Shown piece by piece: positions 36,972 through 46,079 of a stretch of DNA of 64,000 nt (position 1 is its first letter; each line of letters starts with the position of its first letter). The stretch covers positions 750,837-814,836 of the forward strand of contig NZ_VTTO01000001.1 of assembly GCF_008364825.1 (NCBI RefSeq). Direction: 5' to 3'. Origin of the DNA: Azospirillum sp. B21 (GTDB lineage: Bacteria > Pseudomonadota > Alphaproteobacteria > Azospirillales > Azospirillaceae). A program made the position numbers and the translations under genes. The notes under the pieces were generated by a model. That model saw only the letters and a program-made list of their open reading frames with translations. It was not told where the DNA came from and did not search any database.

Positions 36972-38147
36972 TCAGCCCCTGAACAGGTGCGGGACCATCG
37001 CCCAATCCGGGCCGCCGCCAAGGCCAAGCCGCGGATCGGTCGATTCCCGCACCCCCATGCCCAGGCACTTGTCGCCGACGATCCAGGCGTGCAGGACGGC
37101 GCGGGTATCCTCCTCGCGAAAGCAGGGCGGAGTCTCCAGCCACACCGCCCCGTGGGCGGCGACATCGCCGCCGATCTCCGGCCCATCGTCCGCGATCACC
37201 GCACCGTGATCCACGACGCGGGTCGGCGCACCGTCCAGCCCATGGAAGGCCCGCACCGTCACCATGTCCGCCCCGGCGATGCCGCTTGGATCAAGTGCGG
37301 CGCGGCACAGGTTGGGATGGCGCGGGTACAGGGACGACAGCACCGCCAGCAGGCCGTGGTTCGACCATAGCCAGCACCACAGCGGCGACAGCACGCTCAT
37401 GCCGCTGCTGCGCAGCCGCTGCAGGAACCCATCGTCGGCCAGCCCGTCCCAGGGATAGAGCTTCGCCAGCCAGGAGATCGCCTGCCCCTCGTCGTCAAGG
37501 AAGCGCCGGCCGTCCCAGGCGATGGAGTGCAGCGGCAGCAGCCGGGTGTCGATGCCGGCCTCCGCCGCGGTGGCGGCCAGATAGACCAGTTCGCCCTCGC
37601 GCACCGGATCGGGGGTGGCGCAGGTCGCATGCATGCGCCCGCGGCCGGGCACCCCTGCCGCCATCTCCTCCCACCGCTCGACCAGCGCCTCGTGCAGGCC
37701 GTTGAACTGGTTGGCGTCGGAGGCCATCGCCTCGCGCCAGTTGCGCTGGATGATGGAGGCGGCGAACAGCCCCTCGCCGGTGTCGTAATTGCAGCCCAGC
37801 AGCTTGATGCTGTCGCGCCCGTCATAGGCCAGCGTCAGCCGCCCGGCAAGCCCGCCGGCCCGCTCGTTGCGCCGCCCGCCGGCCCAGTAATCGGTCCAGG
37901 ACGCTTCCAGCATCCGCGCCAGATCGCCGCGGATGCCGAGTGCGGCGAACAGCTTGTGCTCCACCACATGGCGCACGGCGACGGCGATCATGCTGTGCAG
38001 TTCGTCCGCGACGCTTTCGATCAGATCGATCTGCGTGGCGCTGAACTCATAGACGGTGTCCTCCCGCCAGCCGGCCCCGGCCGACATGGCGCGCACACCA
38101 TAGGGATATTTGCGGAGACCCGGGCGCCAGTCGGCCCGCGGCTTCAT
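36972..38147 (-). CDS. Glutathionylspermidine synthase-like ATP-grasp protein (YgiC/YjfC type)
   Basis: A 391-residue protein with the layout of the C-terminal synthetase half of bacterial Gsp and of YgiC/YjfC: DWRPGLRKYPY, W-EDTVYEFSATQIDLIE, ASWTDYWAG, LAYDG-IKLLGCNYDTGEGLFAASI, FNGLHEALVERW, LYPWD and the late AWIVGDKCLGMGVRES. Members ligate amines to peptides using ATP. The KPIFSREGAN loop of YgiC appears as TVRAFHGLDGAP, so the conserved ATP-binding Lys seems lost. AGGA six bases before the ATG at 38147 fixes the start. Confidence 0.75.
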   Translation of the reverse strand: MKPRADWRPGLRKYPYGVRAMSAGAGWREDTVYEFSATQIDLIESVADELHSMIAVAVRHVVEHKLFAALGIRGDLARMLEASWTDYWAGGRRNERAGGLAGRLTLAYDGRDSIKLLGCNYDTGEGLFAASIIQRNWREAMASDANQFNGLHEALVERWEEMAAGVPGRGRMHATCATPDPVREGELVYLAATAAEAGIDTRLLPLHSIAWDGRRFLDDEGQAISWLAKLYPWDGLADDGFLQRLRSSGMSVLSPLWCWLWSNHGLLAVLSSLYPRHPNLCRAALDPSGIAGADMVTVRAFHGLDGAPTRVVDHGAVIADDGPEIGGDVAAHGAVWLETPPCFREEDTRAVLHAWIVGDKCLGMGVRESTDPRLGLGGGPDWAMVPHLFRG

Positions 38148-38521
38148 CGTCGTCCTGCGCATGCCTGTTCCGATCCCCTGCGTATCAGGACCGGGAGGCC
38201 GGACGGCACGCGGCGGCGACGGTCCGGCGCATGGATGAGATGACGGGCGGCAGGCTGGTCAACTGTCCACTGGGCAACGCTCTACTCCGGGGGAGGCCAA
38301 TCCGAGGACGACGCGGATGCTCGCGACGCAATCGCTGCGGCGCAAGCACGGCCTTGCGTATGTAACCTGCCCCGCCGCGGCGCGCCAGCGCGCATCCGCG
38401 ATAGCTCCCCCCGATCGGGCGGGCAACGGAAACGAAATGGACCGACGCGACGCAGGGCCGCAACGGTCCATTCCCGCAGCTTTAAAAGCCGGCCTTCAAA
38501 ACGGCGACCGGAAACGCGCGC
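38148..38521. other. Gene-free region upstream of the Gsp-like gene
   Basis: About 370 bases with no supported gene. It should hold the promoter of the Gsp-like gene. I see no RNA gene, repeat or clear terminator. Confidence 0.45.
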
Positions 38522-38890
38522 TCAGATCAGGCCCGCCGATGGACGGTGAGCGAGCGAGCGCATCGCCCACAGCGCCAGACGGCCGCGGCGTGGCTTCATC
38601 ACCGCCGCCGGGCGGATCGGTGCCGCCGCAAGCGCAGGCACCAAAGCCGGCAAGTCGTCGCGAACGCCGCGGCCGAGGCGCCGGACCCGGCGGGCGGCGA
38701 GAACGATGCGCAGCACCTCTTCTTCGGACACGGCACGGCGGGCCGGGCCGGCGGCGAGGCTCGCCGCCTCGCACAAGGCCGCCCGTTCGGCCAAAAGCCC
38801 GGTCAGGCCCTTGGCAGCCGCCGTCAATGCAGCTTCATCGTAAAGGGCGAGGACAAGCGTCCTCACCCCGTGTTCCATCCGTGTGGACAT
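38522..38890 (-). CDS. Hypothetical protein, Ala/Leu-rich helical
   Basis: Not recognised. From the ATG at 38890 the product has 122 residues, strongly rich in Ala, Leu and Arg and predicted to be helical. Segments are VRTLVLALYDEAALTAAAKG, SEEEVLRIVLAARRVRRLG and a basic C-terminal tail (MKPRRGRLALWAMRSLAHR). GGAG lies eleven bases upstream. The frame continues to 38992. No family or partner can be named. Confidence 0.45.
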   Translation of the reverse strand: MSTRMEHGVRTLVLALYDEAALTAAAKGLTGLLAERAALCEAASLAAGPARRAVSEEEVLRIVLAARRVRRLGRGVRDDLPALVPALAAAPIRPAAVMKPRRGRLALWAMRSLAHRPSAGLI

Positions 38891-39099
38891 GGCGGGCGCT
38901 CCGGAAAAAACGGAATGGCGTGCGGATAGGATGCCGGTGGATCGGCAGGCGAGATTATCCGTGAGCGGCACCCGTTCGGCCATGCGCCCCAAGGTGGTAA
39001 CACCCTGACTGCGGCTCCGTGATGCTGGAAAGCCACACTCGGTGTACCGATAAATATCTGGGAGTGTCGGGATCAGTCCGCCCCGACGGCGGGAAGAAA

Positions 39100-39175
<76 letters not shown>

Positions 39176-39213
39176 ACTATATTTCTCTTCTACCTCACCA
39201 ACACTTTGGGTGT

Positions 39214-39300
39214 TGGTGCGCTTGGAGGGAGTCGAACCCCCACGGCCTTTCAGCCACTAGGACCTGAACCTAGCGCGTCTACCAGTTCCGCCACAAGCGC
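39214..39300 (-). tRNA. tRNA-Leu (CAG)
   Basis: A complete 87-base class II tRNA with long variable arm and encoded CCA. Anticodon CAG is at 39264-39266 (complement) in loop TTCAGGT. It lies 38 bases upstream of tRNA-Ala on the same strand, so both are likely cut from one transcript. Confidence 0.97.
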
Positions 39301-39427
39301 GTCCCGCGTTTCTTGGGGTCACGCGGGGCGCTCTATGTACCCAGACCGACCGCCACGCTCAAGAGGAAAAATGCAATCGCGCAAAAGTTTTTTCAGGTGA
39401 CATCGTCAGCCGATACTCCCCCACCGC

Positions 39428-40375
39428 CTACTCCGCCGGCTTGATCGCGTAGAAGCGATAGACCCGCACGCCGGCCTCGATGGCGGCGACGCGGCGGGCC
39501 CAGAGTTCGACCTCTTCCATCACCGCCAGCTTCGTGGGGGTGTCGAGTTGGAACCTTTCCAGATGATCGACCAGCCCCTGGATGGCGGACAGGATCAGGC
39601 CGCGGTGGGTGTCGGTGATGTCCTCGGCGATGCGGAGGTCGAGGTTGCGCTGGGCGAAGGCGTTGGCCATGCGGTCCTTGGGCCACAGGTTCGGCGTCAG
39701 CGGTTCCTTGTCGCACCAGGTCTGCACCGCCTTGGCGCCCATCACCTCGGCCTCGGCGATATAGTCGGTGATCAGCAGATGGCCGCGCGGCTTCAGCGCC
39801 AGCTCCATCCCGTCGAACATCTGCTCCTTGTCGCGGACGAAGAACAGGCCTTCCTTGTAGACGATGGCGTCGACGCGCTTGGGATAGCCGAAATGCTCGG
39901 GGTTGAAGGTCTCGATCGGCGCCTTCTTCTCCAGCCCCAGCTTGAAGGAACGGACCATCCCTTCCTTCGCCAGCAGGTCCGACGCCTCCAGCCCGGTGAC
40001 CCAGCAGCCGTATTTGCCGGCCATGGTGCGGCTGGTGCCGCCCAGCCCCGCGGCGAGGTCGAGCACACTCATCGCCGGGTTCAGGCCCAGCGGCTTGACC
40101 AGATAGGGGATATGGTCGGCGCCGCCGGGCGTGTTGAAGCCCTCGCCCCACATCTTCTCCGCCACCTCGATGCGGGTGGCCGTCCACAGCGGCTTGCCCC
40201 AGCGGTTCATGCCCGGACCGGGGCCGGGATTCGACGGCTGCGGCTCCGCCGAAGCCTGCTGCTGTTCGTCGCCCTTCCTGGTCTTCAGGCCGGACAGGTC
40301 ATAGCCTTCCCACCAGGCGTAAAGCCGCGTCTTCAGGCTCGGTCCGTGCCCGGACGATCCGTCCTTGTCCGTCAT
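39428..40375 (-). CDS. Class I SAM-dependent methyltransferase
   Basis: A 315-residue protein. The SAM-binding motif I is VLDLAAGLGGTS, the acidic ribose-binding end is TGLEAS, and KPRGHLLITDYI is the post-motif strand. The first 60 residues include a Gln/Pro-rich linker. The layout resembles phosphoethanolamine N-methyltransferase and ubiquinone-type C-methyltransferases, but the substrate cannot be told. The ATG at 40375 was preferred over one at 40393. It stands alone next to the tRNA genes. Confidence 0.8.
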   Translation of the reverse strand: MTDKDGSSGHGPSLKTRLYAWWEGYDLSGLKTRKGDEQQQASAEPQPSNPGPGPGMNRWGKPLWTATRIEVAEKMWGEGFNTPGGADHIPYLVKPLGLNPAMSVLDLAAGLGGTSRTMAGKYGCWVTGLEASDLLAKEGMVRSFKLGLEKKAPIETFNPEHFGYPKRVDAIVYKEGLFFVRDKEQMFDGMELALKPRGHLLITDYIAEAEVMGAKAVQTWCDKEPLTPNLWPKDRMANAFAQRNLDLRIAEDITDTHRGLILSAIQGLVDHLERFQLDTPTKLAVMEEVELWARRVAAIEAGVRVYRFYAIKPAE

Positions 40376-40583
40376 CGCCGTCGTCCACCCCATCGGCCGA
40401 TCGACGCCTCCGGCGCCGCCGGCATCCCCCGTTCGGCGCCACGCGGCGCATCATCCTTGCGGTTGTTCCGTGACATTGAAACACACCACCCGCAAGAATT
40501 CTTCCAGCCTCAGGTTAGACCGGCGCTAATTGCATGCAAGTGGAAAAATTTCCCTGCTGTAACGCCGTCCTTCGGGCGTGGCG

Positions 40584-41552
40584 TCAGCGCGCCGCCTTGG
40601 CCGGTGCCGGGGTCGATTCCGGCAAGGAGGCCATGCGCGTACCCGCTGCGTTCAGGACCGGGGCACAGGCGGCGGGCATCTTGCGGACCACCCGCGGTTC
40701 CGGTTTGTAGCCCGGCGGACGCTCGATGGCGGGGGAGGCGCTGGTCAGCCAGGACATCAGCTCGTCATCGCAGCCGTCACCGTCGGGCTGGGCCGTCTGC
40801 TGCTCGCACAGCGGGCTGCCGGCCGGACAGTTCAGGCGGATGTGCATATGGCCGTCATGGCCGTGCCAGGGCCGCAGCTTGTTCAGGAAAGCACGGTCGG
40901 ACCAGTTGCGCTGGCACATCGCCAGCTTGATCGCCGGGCTGACGAAGATACGGGAAACCCGGGCGTCGCTGGCGGCGATCTGGACCATCTTCGCCTGCCG
41001 GTCCGACCAGTCCTCGGTCACGCGCATCCGGTCATAGTCGACATACTTGATCTCCTCCAGCCGCTCGCGACCGGCGCGCCCCATCGGCGGCAGGTCCAGC
41101 CGCAGCCAGACATCGGCATCCAGCCCGATCTGGTGGCTGGCATGCCCCGACGGCATCGGGCCGCCGCGCGCCTGCCCCATGTCGCCGATCAGCGCGGTGC
41201 CCAGCCCGGCGAGCGCCACCCGCTGGCCGAAATCACGGAGCATGTCGACCAGCACCGGATGGCCGTAGTTGCGCTTGCGCGACAGGCGGATGACCTGATA
41301 GCCGACCCCTTCCGGCGGCAGGGCGCGGGCGCCGGCGACACATCCCGCGGCATAACCGCCAATGGACTGCGCGCCGCCCAGCGACGGACCGGACACCGCG
41401 CCCCAGGCGACGCTGGTGGCATAAGCCGGGATCGGTGCCGGCTTCTTCTTGCGCTGCTTGGCGTCGGCCGCACCCGACGCCAGCAGGGCGACAGCCAGCC
41501 CGACGCACGCGACAACCCTGAAGGCACGCCCCCCGAAAGCGCGAAATCCCAT
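40584..41552 (-). CDS. mepA: Penicillin-insensitive murein endopeptidase MepA
   Basis: Cuts D-alanyl-meso-diaminopimelate cross-links in peptidoglycan in the periplasm. The 322-residue protein has a signal peptide (VVACVGLAVALLASGAADA) and the LAS metallopeptidase zinc ligands: HASHQIGLDADVW, with His and Asp, and HGHDGHMHIRL, with the last His. Paired cysteines (CQRN, CPAG, CEQQ, CDDE) fit the disulphides of the family. GGGGAA upstream supports the ATG at 41552; the frame extends to 41597. The C-terminal 90 residues are an added, partly proline-rich tail. Confidence 0.93.
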   Translation of the reverse strand: MGFRAFGGRAFRVVACVGLAVALLASGAADAKQRKKKPAPIPAYATSVAWGAVSGPSLGGAQSIGGYAAGCVAGARALPPEGVGYQVIRLSRKRNYGHPVLVDMLRDFGQRVALAGLGTALIGDMGQARGGPMPSGHASHQIGLDADVWLRLDLPPMGRAGRERLEEIKYVDYDRMRVTEDWSDRQAKMVQIAASDARVSRIFVSPAIKLAMCQRNWSDRAFLNKLRPWHGHDGHMHIRLNCPAGSPLCEQQTAQPDGDGCDDELMSWLTSASPAIERPPGYKPEPRVVRKMPAACAPVLNAAGTRMASLPESTPAPAKAAR

Positions 41553-41727
41553 ATCCGTTCCCCGCATCGCCGCCAGCACCGCCGCCAGCACCGCCACTGT
41601 TACGGCTATAGCGGAGTCGTGGTTAAGGAATGATGGAGGATGCCTCCGGGCCGCACAACCGGACGGTCAGGCGCCGTTCCGGTCCATCCGTGGTGCGCCC
41701 CTTGGCCGAAGCTACGGCTTGCGGCGC

Positions 41728-42861
41728 TCAGTCCAGCGTCTGGCGGTAGCGCCTCAGCGCCACCACCGTCACCACCGTCAGGAACAGGAGGAGCGCCAGC
41801 ACCTCCGCCGCGATCTCGGCCAGCCCGTTTCCTTTCAGCAGGATGCCACGGACGATGCGCAGGAAATGGGTCAGCGGCAGCAGCTCCCCCACCGCCTGCG
41901 CCCATCCGGGCATGCCGCGGAACGGAAACATGAAGCCGGACAGCAGCATCGACGGCAGGAAGAAGAAGAAGGACATCTGCATCGCCTGCAGCTGGTTGCG
42001 CGCCAGCGTGGAGAAGGTGAAGCCGACGGCGAGATTGGCCGCGATGAACAGGATCAGCACAGCCGACAGCAGGCCGAGGCTGCCGACGATGGGCACATCG
42101 AACAGCAGCCGCGCCGCCACCACGATCAGCAGCACCTGGACATAGCCGATAGCGACGAAGGGAACGATCTTGCCCAGCATCACCTCGAACGGGCGGACCG
42201 GCATGGCCAGCAGGTTCTCCATGGTCCCGCGTTCCCGCTCGCGGGTGACGGCCAGGGCCGTCATCATCACCATGGTCATGGTCAACACCACGCCCATCAG
42301 GCCGGGCACGACATTGTACTGGGTGATGCCTTCCGGGTTGTAGCGGCGATGGATGCGCAGTTCCACCGGATCGGGAGCCGCGCGCAAGGCCGCCAGTGGT
42401 CCGGTCAGGTCGGGGTTCAGCGCCTGCCGCGCGATGGTGGACAGGGCCGACAGCGCATTGCTGGTCGCCGCCGGGTCGGTGGCGTCGGCCTCCACCAGCA
42501 GCACCGGGCGGGTGCCGCGCTGGAGGTCGCGGGCGAAGCCGGCGGGGATGGTGACGGCGAACTGCACCTCCCCCTCCGCCAGCAAGCGGTCGACCTCGGC
42601 CTCCGACGTCGCGGCACGGGTGATGGCGAAATAGCGGGAGTTTTCCATCGCCGCCACCAGCGTCCGGGCGAAAGGGCTTGAATCGGCGACCAGCACGGCG
42701 GTCGGCAGCGCCTTGGGGTCGGAGTTGATGGCGAAGCCGAACAGGATCAGTTGCAGGATCGGCACCCCCACCATCATGGCGAAGGTCAGCCGGTCGCGCC
42801 GCATCTGGATGAACTCCTTCACCATCACCGCCATCAGGCGGCCCGCCGATATCCGCGCCAT
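41728..42861 (-). CDS. ABC-2 type transporter permease (YbhR/YhhJ-like)
   Basis: A 377-residue inner-membrane subunit with one N-terminal helix (about 24-44), a large periplasmic domain (about 45-180) and five helices in the C-terminal half, with RERERGTMENLLAMPVRPFEV and the ARNQLQAMQMSFFFFLPSMLLSG segment of the family. Homologues pair with an ATPase (YbhF/RbbA type) and an HlyD-like adaptor in drug export. Neither is found here: the upstream gene is a complete exporter of another type, separated by an inverted repeat. The ATP-binding partner must be elsewhere or absent. Confidence 0.88.
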   Translation of the reverse strand: MARISAGRLMAVMVKEFIQMRRDRLTFAMMVGVPILQLILFGFAINSDPKALPTAVLVADSSPFARTLVAAMENSRYFAITRAATSEAEVDRLLAEGEVQFAVTIPAGFARDLQRGTRPVLLVEADATDPAATSNALSALSTIARQALNPDLTGPLAALRAAPDPVELRIHRRYNPEGITQYNVVPGLMGVVLTMTMVMMTALAVTRERERGTMENLLAMPVRPFEVMLGKIVPFVAIGYVQVLLIVVAARLLFDVPIVGSLGLLSAVLILFIAANLAVGFTFSTLARNQLQAMQMSFFFFLPSMLLSGFMFPFRGMPGWAQAVGELLPLTHFLRIVRGILLKGNGLAEIAAEVLALLLFLTVVTVVALRRYRQTLD

Positions 42862-42898
42862 CGCACTGCCTCGCCGGTTGGGGGTGGTTGAGCTTTGC

Positions 42899-43020
42899 GG
42901 CGTTAGACCCCCACCTAACCTCCCCCGCTGGGCGGGGGAGGGACTGCCGCAGCTTTCCCGAACAAGCATTTGTCTCCTCCCCCGCCCAGCGGGGGAGGAT
43001 TAAGGTGGGGGTCTAACGCC
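42899..43020. repeat. Long near-perfect inverted repeat
   Basis: Arms of about 43 bases (42899-42942 and 42976-43020) match as inverse copies except for two single-base gaps. Each arm itself contains the palindrome CCTCCCCCGC-GGGCGGGGGAGG. The loop is about 33 bases. It occupies the gap between the two ABC transporter genes. Confidence 0.85.
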
Positions 43021-43034
43021 GACGGAAGCAGATC

Positions 43035-44852
43035 CTACGCCACCCCGTCCGCCCGGTCGAACTGCAAGGCCGCCAGCCTTGCGTAGAGACCGCCCTGCGC
43101 CACCAGTTCGGCATGGGTGCCGGTCTCCACCACGCGGCCCTTGTCCATCACCACGATGCGGTCGGCGTTCAGCACCGTCGCCAGCCGGTGGGCGACGATC
43201 AGGGTGGTGCGGCCATGCATCAGCCGGTCGAGCGCGTCCTGCACCATCCGCTCGCTCTCGGCATCCAGCGCGCTGGTCGCCTCGTCCAGCAGCAGCACCG
43301 GCGGGTCGCGCAGGATGGCGCGGGCGATCGCGAGGCGCTGGCGCTGGCCGCCCGACAGCCGCACGCCCTTCTCGCCCAGGAAGGTGCCGAGCCCCTCCGG
43401 CAGCGCGTCGAGGAAGTCCAGCGCATGGGCGGCCTCGGCGGCGGCGCGCACCTCGGCATCCGACGCGTCGGGGCGGCCGTAGCGGATGTTCTCCCAGGCA
43501 TTGGCGGAGAAGACCACCGGGTCCTGCGCCACGAGGCCCAGCCGGCGCCGCACAGCCACCGGATCGGCGTCGCGGAGTTCGACGCCGTCGAGCCGCACCG
43601 ATCCGGCCTGCGGGTCGTAATAGCGCAGCAGAAGCTGGAACACCGTCGATTTGCCGGCCCCCGACGGGCCGACCAGCGCCACCCGCTCGCCTGGCCTCAC
43701 GTCCAGCGAGAAGCCCTCAAGCGCCGCCCAGTCGGGGCGCGAGGGGTAATGGAAGCGGACGGCGTCGAAGGACAGCGCCCCCGCCGCCGGGCTGGGCAGC
43801 GGCTTGGGCGCAGCCGGCGCGCGGATTTCCGACTCGATGGCCAGCAGGCCGAACAGCCGCTCGGTCGCGCCGGCGGCGCGCTGCAGGTCGCCGATCACCT
43901 CGCTGATGGCGCCGACCGAACCGGCCACCACCACGGAATAGATGACGAAGGCCGACAGCTCGCCCGGTGTCAGCCGACCGGCCACCACGTCATGGCCACC
44001 GATCCACAGGATGATGCCGACGGCGCCGAACACCAGAACGATGACGATCACGGTCATCAGCGCCCGCACCCGAACGCGGCGGATGGCGACGTCGAATGCC
44101 TCCTCCACCCGCTTGCCGAACAGGGCGCGGTCGATGGCCTCGTGGGTGTAGGCCTGGACCGTGCGGATGGCGGCCAGCGTCTCCTCCACGAAGGAACCCA
44201 CATCGGCGATGCGGTCCTGGCTGTCGCGCGACAGCTTGCGCACCCGCCGGCCGAAGAACACGATGGGTGCGACCACCAGCGGAACCACCAGCGCCACCAG
44301 CCCGGTCAGCTTGGGCGAGGTGATCAGCAGCATGCCGGTGCCGCCCAGGAACAGCAGCGCGTTGCGCAGCGCGATGGAGGCCGACGACCCGACCACCACC
44401 TGCAAAAGCGTGGTGTCGGTGGTCAGGCGCGACAGGATCTCGCCGGTCTTGGTCGTCTCGAAGAAACCCGGCGACAGGGTCAGCACATGGTCGTAGACGG
44501 CGCGCCGGATGTCGGCGACCACCCGCTCGCCGATCCAGCTGACCAGATAGAAGCGCCCATAGGTGGAGGCCGCCATCAGCGCGATCACCCCCAGCAGCAC
44601 CAGCAGCGCCCGGTCGAGCAGCGAGGTGTCGCCGCCGGCGAAACCCTGGTCGATCAGCACCCGCATCCCCTGCCCCAGCCCCAGCACGGTGCCGGCCGCC
44701 ACGGTCAGCGCCACCATCGCGCCAAGGATGCGCCATTTGTAGGGAAGCAGGAACGGCACCAGCCGGCGCAGCGGTCCAAGATCGCGGCGGCGGGCATCCG
44801 CCTCGCCGCGGGTGGAGGCGGCAATCAGGTCGGGGGAGGGTTGGCGAGCCAC
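43035..44852 (-). CDS. ABC exporter, fused membrane and ATPase domains (MsbA-like)
   Basis: A 605-residue half-transporter that works as a homodimer. Six helices lie between about residues 35 and 320. The ATPase domain has Walker A GPSGAGKST, signature LSGGQRQRLAIARA and Walker B VLLLDEATSALD, followed by the H-loop VAHRLATV. The family covers MsbA-type lipid A flippases and multidrug exporters; the substrate cannot be read from sequence. The ATG at 44852 begins MARQPSPDL. The gene is alone on its transcript except for the possible ABC-2 permease beyond the repeat. Confidence 0.9.
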   Translation of the reverse strand: MARQPSPDLIAASTRGEADARRRDLGPLRRLVPFLLPYKWRILGAMVALTVAAGTVLGLGQGMRVLIDQGFAGGDTSLLDRALLVLLGVIALMAASTYGRFYLVSWIGERVVADIRRAVYDHVLTLSPGFFETTKTGEILSRLTTDTTLLQVVVGSSASIALRNALLFLGGTGMLLITSPKLTGLVALVVPLVVAPIVFFGRRVRKLSRDSQDRIADVGSFVEETLAAIRTVQAYTHEAIDRALFGKRVEEAFDVAIRRVRVRALMTVIVIVLVFGAVGIILWIGGHDVVAGRLTPGELSAFVIYSVVVAGSVGAISEVIGDLQRAAGATERLFGLLAIESEIRAPAAPKPLPSPAAGALSFDAVRFHYPSRPDWAALEGFSLDVRPGERVALVGPSGAGKSTVFQLLLRYYDPQAGSVRLDGVELRDADPVAVRRRLGLVAQDPVVFSANAWENIRYGRPDASDAEVRAAAEAAHALDFLDALPEGLGTFLGEKGVRLSGGQRQRLAIARAILRDPPVLLLDEATSALDAESERMVQDALDRLMHGRTTLIVAHRLATVLNADRIVVMDKGRVVETGTHAELVAQGGLYARLAALQFDRADGVA

Positions 44853-45061
44853 GCTGTTCCCGCTTGTCTGTTGGGGGTATTGCTGCGGATCGCTGCCATA
44901 TAGCGTGGTTGAAAGGCCCCAACAAGGCGACCGACGGGCGAAAGCGCCCGGAAACCGCCCGCGGATATTGGTATGGACGCCTCGAATGAGCGGCGATTCC
45001 AGGGTTGCGCCGGCGGAGGTGTTTTGGTATAGACGCCGCTCGCTTTGCAGGAACCCCGGCC

Positions 45062-45286
45062 ATGAAGACTGACATCCATCCCGACTATCACGAGATCACC
45101 GTGGTCATGACCGACGGCAGCTCGTTCACGACCCGCTCCACCATGGGCAAGCCGGGCGACACGCTGCGCCTCGACATCGACCCGAAGTCGCACCCGGCCT
45201 GGACCGGCGTGCAGAAGCTGCTGGACACCGGCGGGCAGATCGCCAAGTTCAACAAGCGCTTCGCGAACTTCGGCCTCAAGAAGTAA
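45062..45286 (+). CDS. rpmE: 50S ribosomal protein L31
   Basis: A 74-residue ribosomal protein beginning [19 protein letters not shown] with the SHPAWTG and FNKRFANFG ends typical of L31. It has no cysteines, so it is of the zinc-independent form normal in alphaproteobacteria. A very strong terminator follows 30 bases downstream. Confidence 0.97.
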   Translation: MKTDIHPDYHEITVVMTDGSSFTTRSTMGKPGDTLRLDIDPKSHPAWTGVQKLLDTGGQIAKFNKRFANFGLKK

Positions 45287-45315
45287 GCGGTTCTCGCGCT
45301 TCTATCCTGCCGATG

Positions 45316-45355
45316 CGAAAAGGGCGTCCGACCGGTTCGGACGCCCTTTTCGTTT
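45316..45355. terminator. Strong bidirectional terminator between rpmE and rcdA
   Basis: A perfect 16-bp stem (45316-45331 with 45337-45352), loop of five. The arms carry AAAA and TTTT ends so it can serve both convergent genes. Confidence 0.9.
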
Positions 45356-45390
45356 GTGCGTGTCGTGAAGCCGCGTGTCCCGGGGCTCCT

Positions 45391-45813
45391 TTACCCCACC
45401 GCCGCCGCGGCCTCGCGCTCCACGTCGGCGCGGACCATGGCGTCGAGCCGATGGACGCGCATGTACAGGCTGTGGCTGCGCTCCAGCAGGCTGCGCAGGC
45501 CGGATGGCAGCCCCTCATTGTCGGGGCCGCTGGGATCGGAACAGATTTCGCCGCCGGACAGCGCGAAATCCTCGCTCGCCGCCTGCTCCTTCGTCATCTC
45601 GCCGGCATGCACGGCCTTCTGCGCCAAGAGCCAGGCCATCACCTGGGTCAGGCGGCTGGTCACCCGCATCGACTCGTAAGAGATCTGCAGTCGGACCTGC
45701 GGCGGCAGCTTCCGGTGTTCAGCCACATCATGATAGGCGATGTAATTCCGCGCCTCGATCAAGAGGGCCATGGTCTCGTCGTAGGGACCGTTGAAGAAGA
45801 AGGTGTGCGTCAT
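45391..45813 (-). CDS. rcdA: RcdA / DUF1465 family protein
   Basis: A 140-residue helical protein of the DUF1465 family, to which Caulobacter RcdA belongs. RcdA is an adaptor that helps bring CtrA to the ClpXP protease in the cell cycle. Characteristic parts are FFNGPYDETMALLIEARNYI, the long central helix with ESMRVTSRLTQVMAWLLAQKAVH, and LLERSHSLYMRVHRLDAM at the C-terminus. No clpX, cpdR or popA gene is near. In Rhodospirillales the cell-cycle role is less tested, so the name rests on family only. Confidence 0.85.
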   Translation of the reverse strand: MTHTFFFNGPYDETMALLIEARNYIAYHDVAEHRKLPPQVRLQISYESMRVTSRLTQVMAWLLAQKAVHAGEMTKEQAASEDFALSGGEICSDPSGPDNEGLPSGLRSLLERSHSLYMRVHRLDAMVRADVEREAAAAVG

Positions 45814-45941
45814 GGTCGTCGGCCCCCTCCCGCGGACTTACGGCCCTAGCTTGAGCCTTGCCGCAACTGATTAACAATTGGTGACTGGGCGGTACCCGGC
45901 AACCCCAAGCGGGGTTTCACCCGAGTTGGTGCGGCCGCCCT

Positions 45942-45969
45942 CTTGAACGGGACAGAGCATCGATTATCT
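45942..45969 (+). promoter_or_regulatory. Likely heat-shock (RpoH) promoter of hsp20
   Basis: CTTGAA at 45942-45947 and TTATCT near 45964 have the spacing and look of alphaproteobacterial sigma-32 promoters (CTTG-N17-CYTATNTNNG, matched incompletely). Transcription would begin near 45975, giving a leader of about 105 bases that carries the ROSE-like element. Confidence 0.55.
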
Positions 45970-46021
45970 CTCGCTCGTCCGGCGGATGCCCATCAGGGGT
46001 CCGCCACCAACCCCGCCCTTA

Positions 46022-46074
46022 GAGGACCGACCGCTGTCGTGGTCCTCGACGGCCGTATCGCTCTTTCGGAGGAT
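46022..46074 (+). promoter_or_regulatory. ROSE-like RNA thermometer in the hsp20 leader
   Basis: The Shine-Dalgarno GGAGGAT (46068-46074) pairs with ATCGCTC (46057-46063): A-T, T-A, C-G, then a bulged G at 46060, then C-G, T-A, C-G, closed by a five-base loop. An unpaired G opposite the ribosome site is the signature of ROSE elements. A 7-bp perfect hairpin (46022-46028 with 46041-46047) precedes it. At low temperature the ribosome site would be masked; heat would open it. Confidence 0.8.
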
Positions 46075-46079
46075 ATGTC

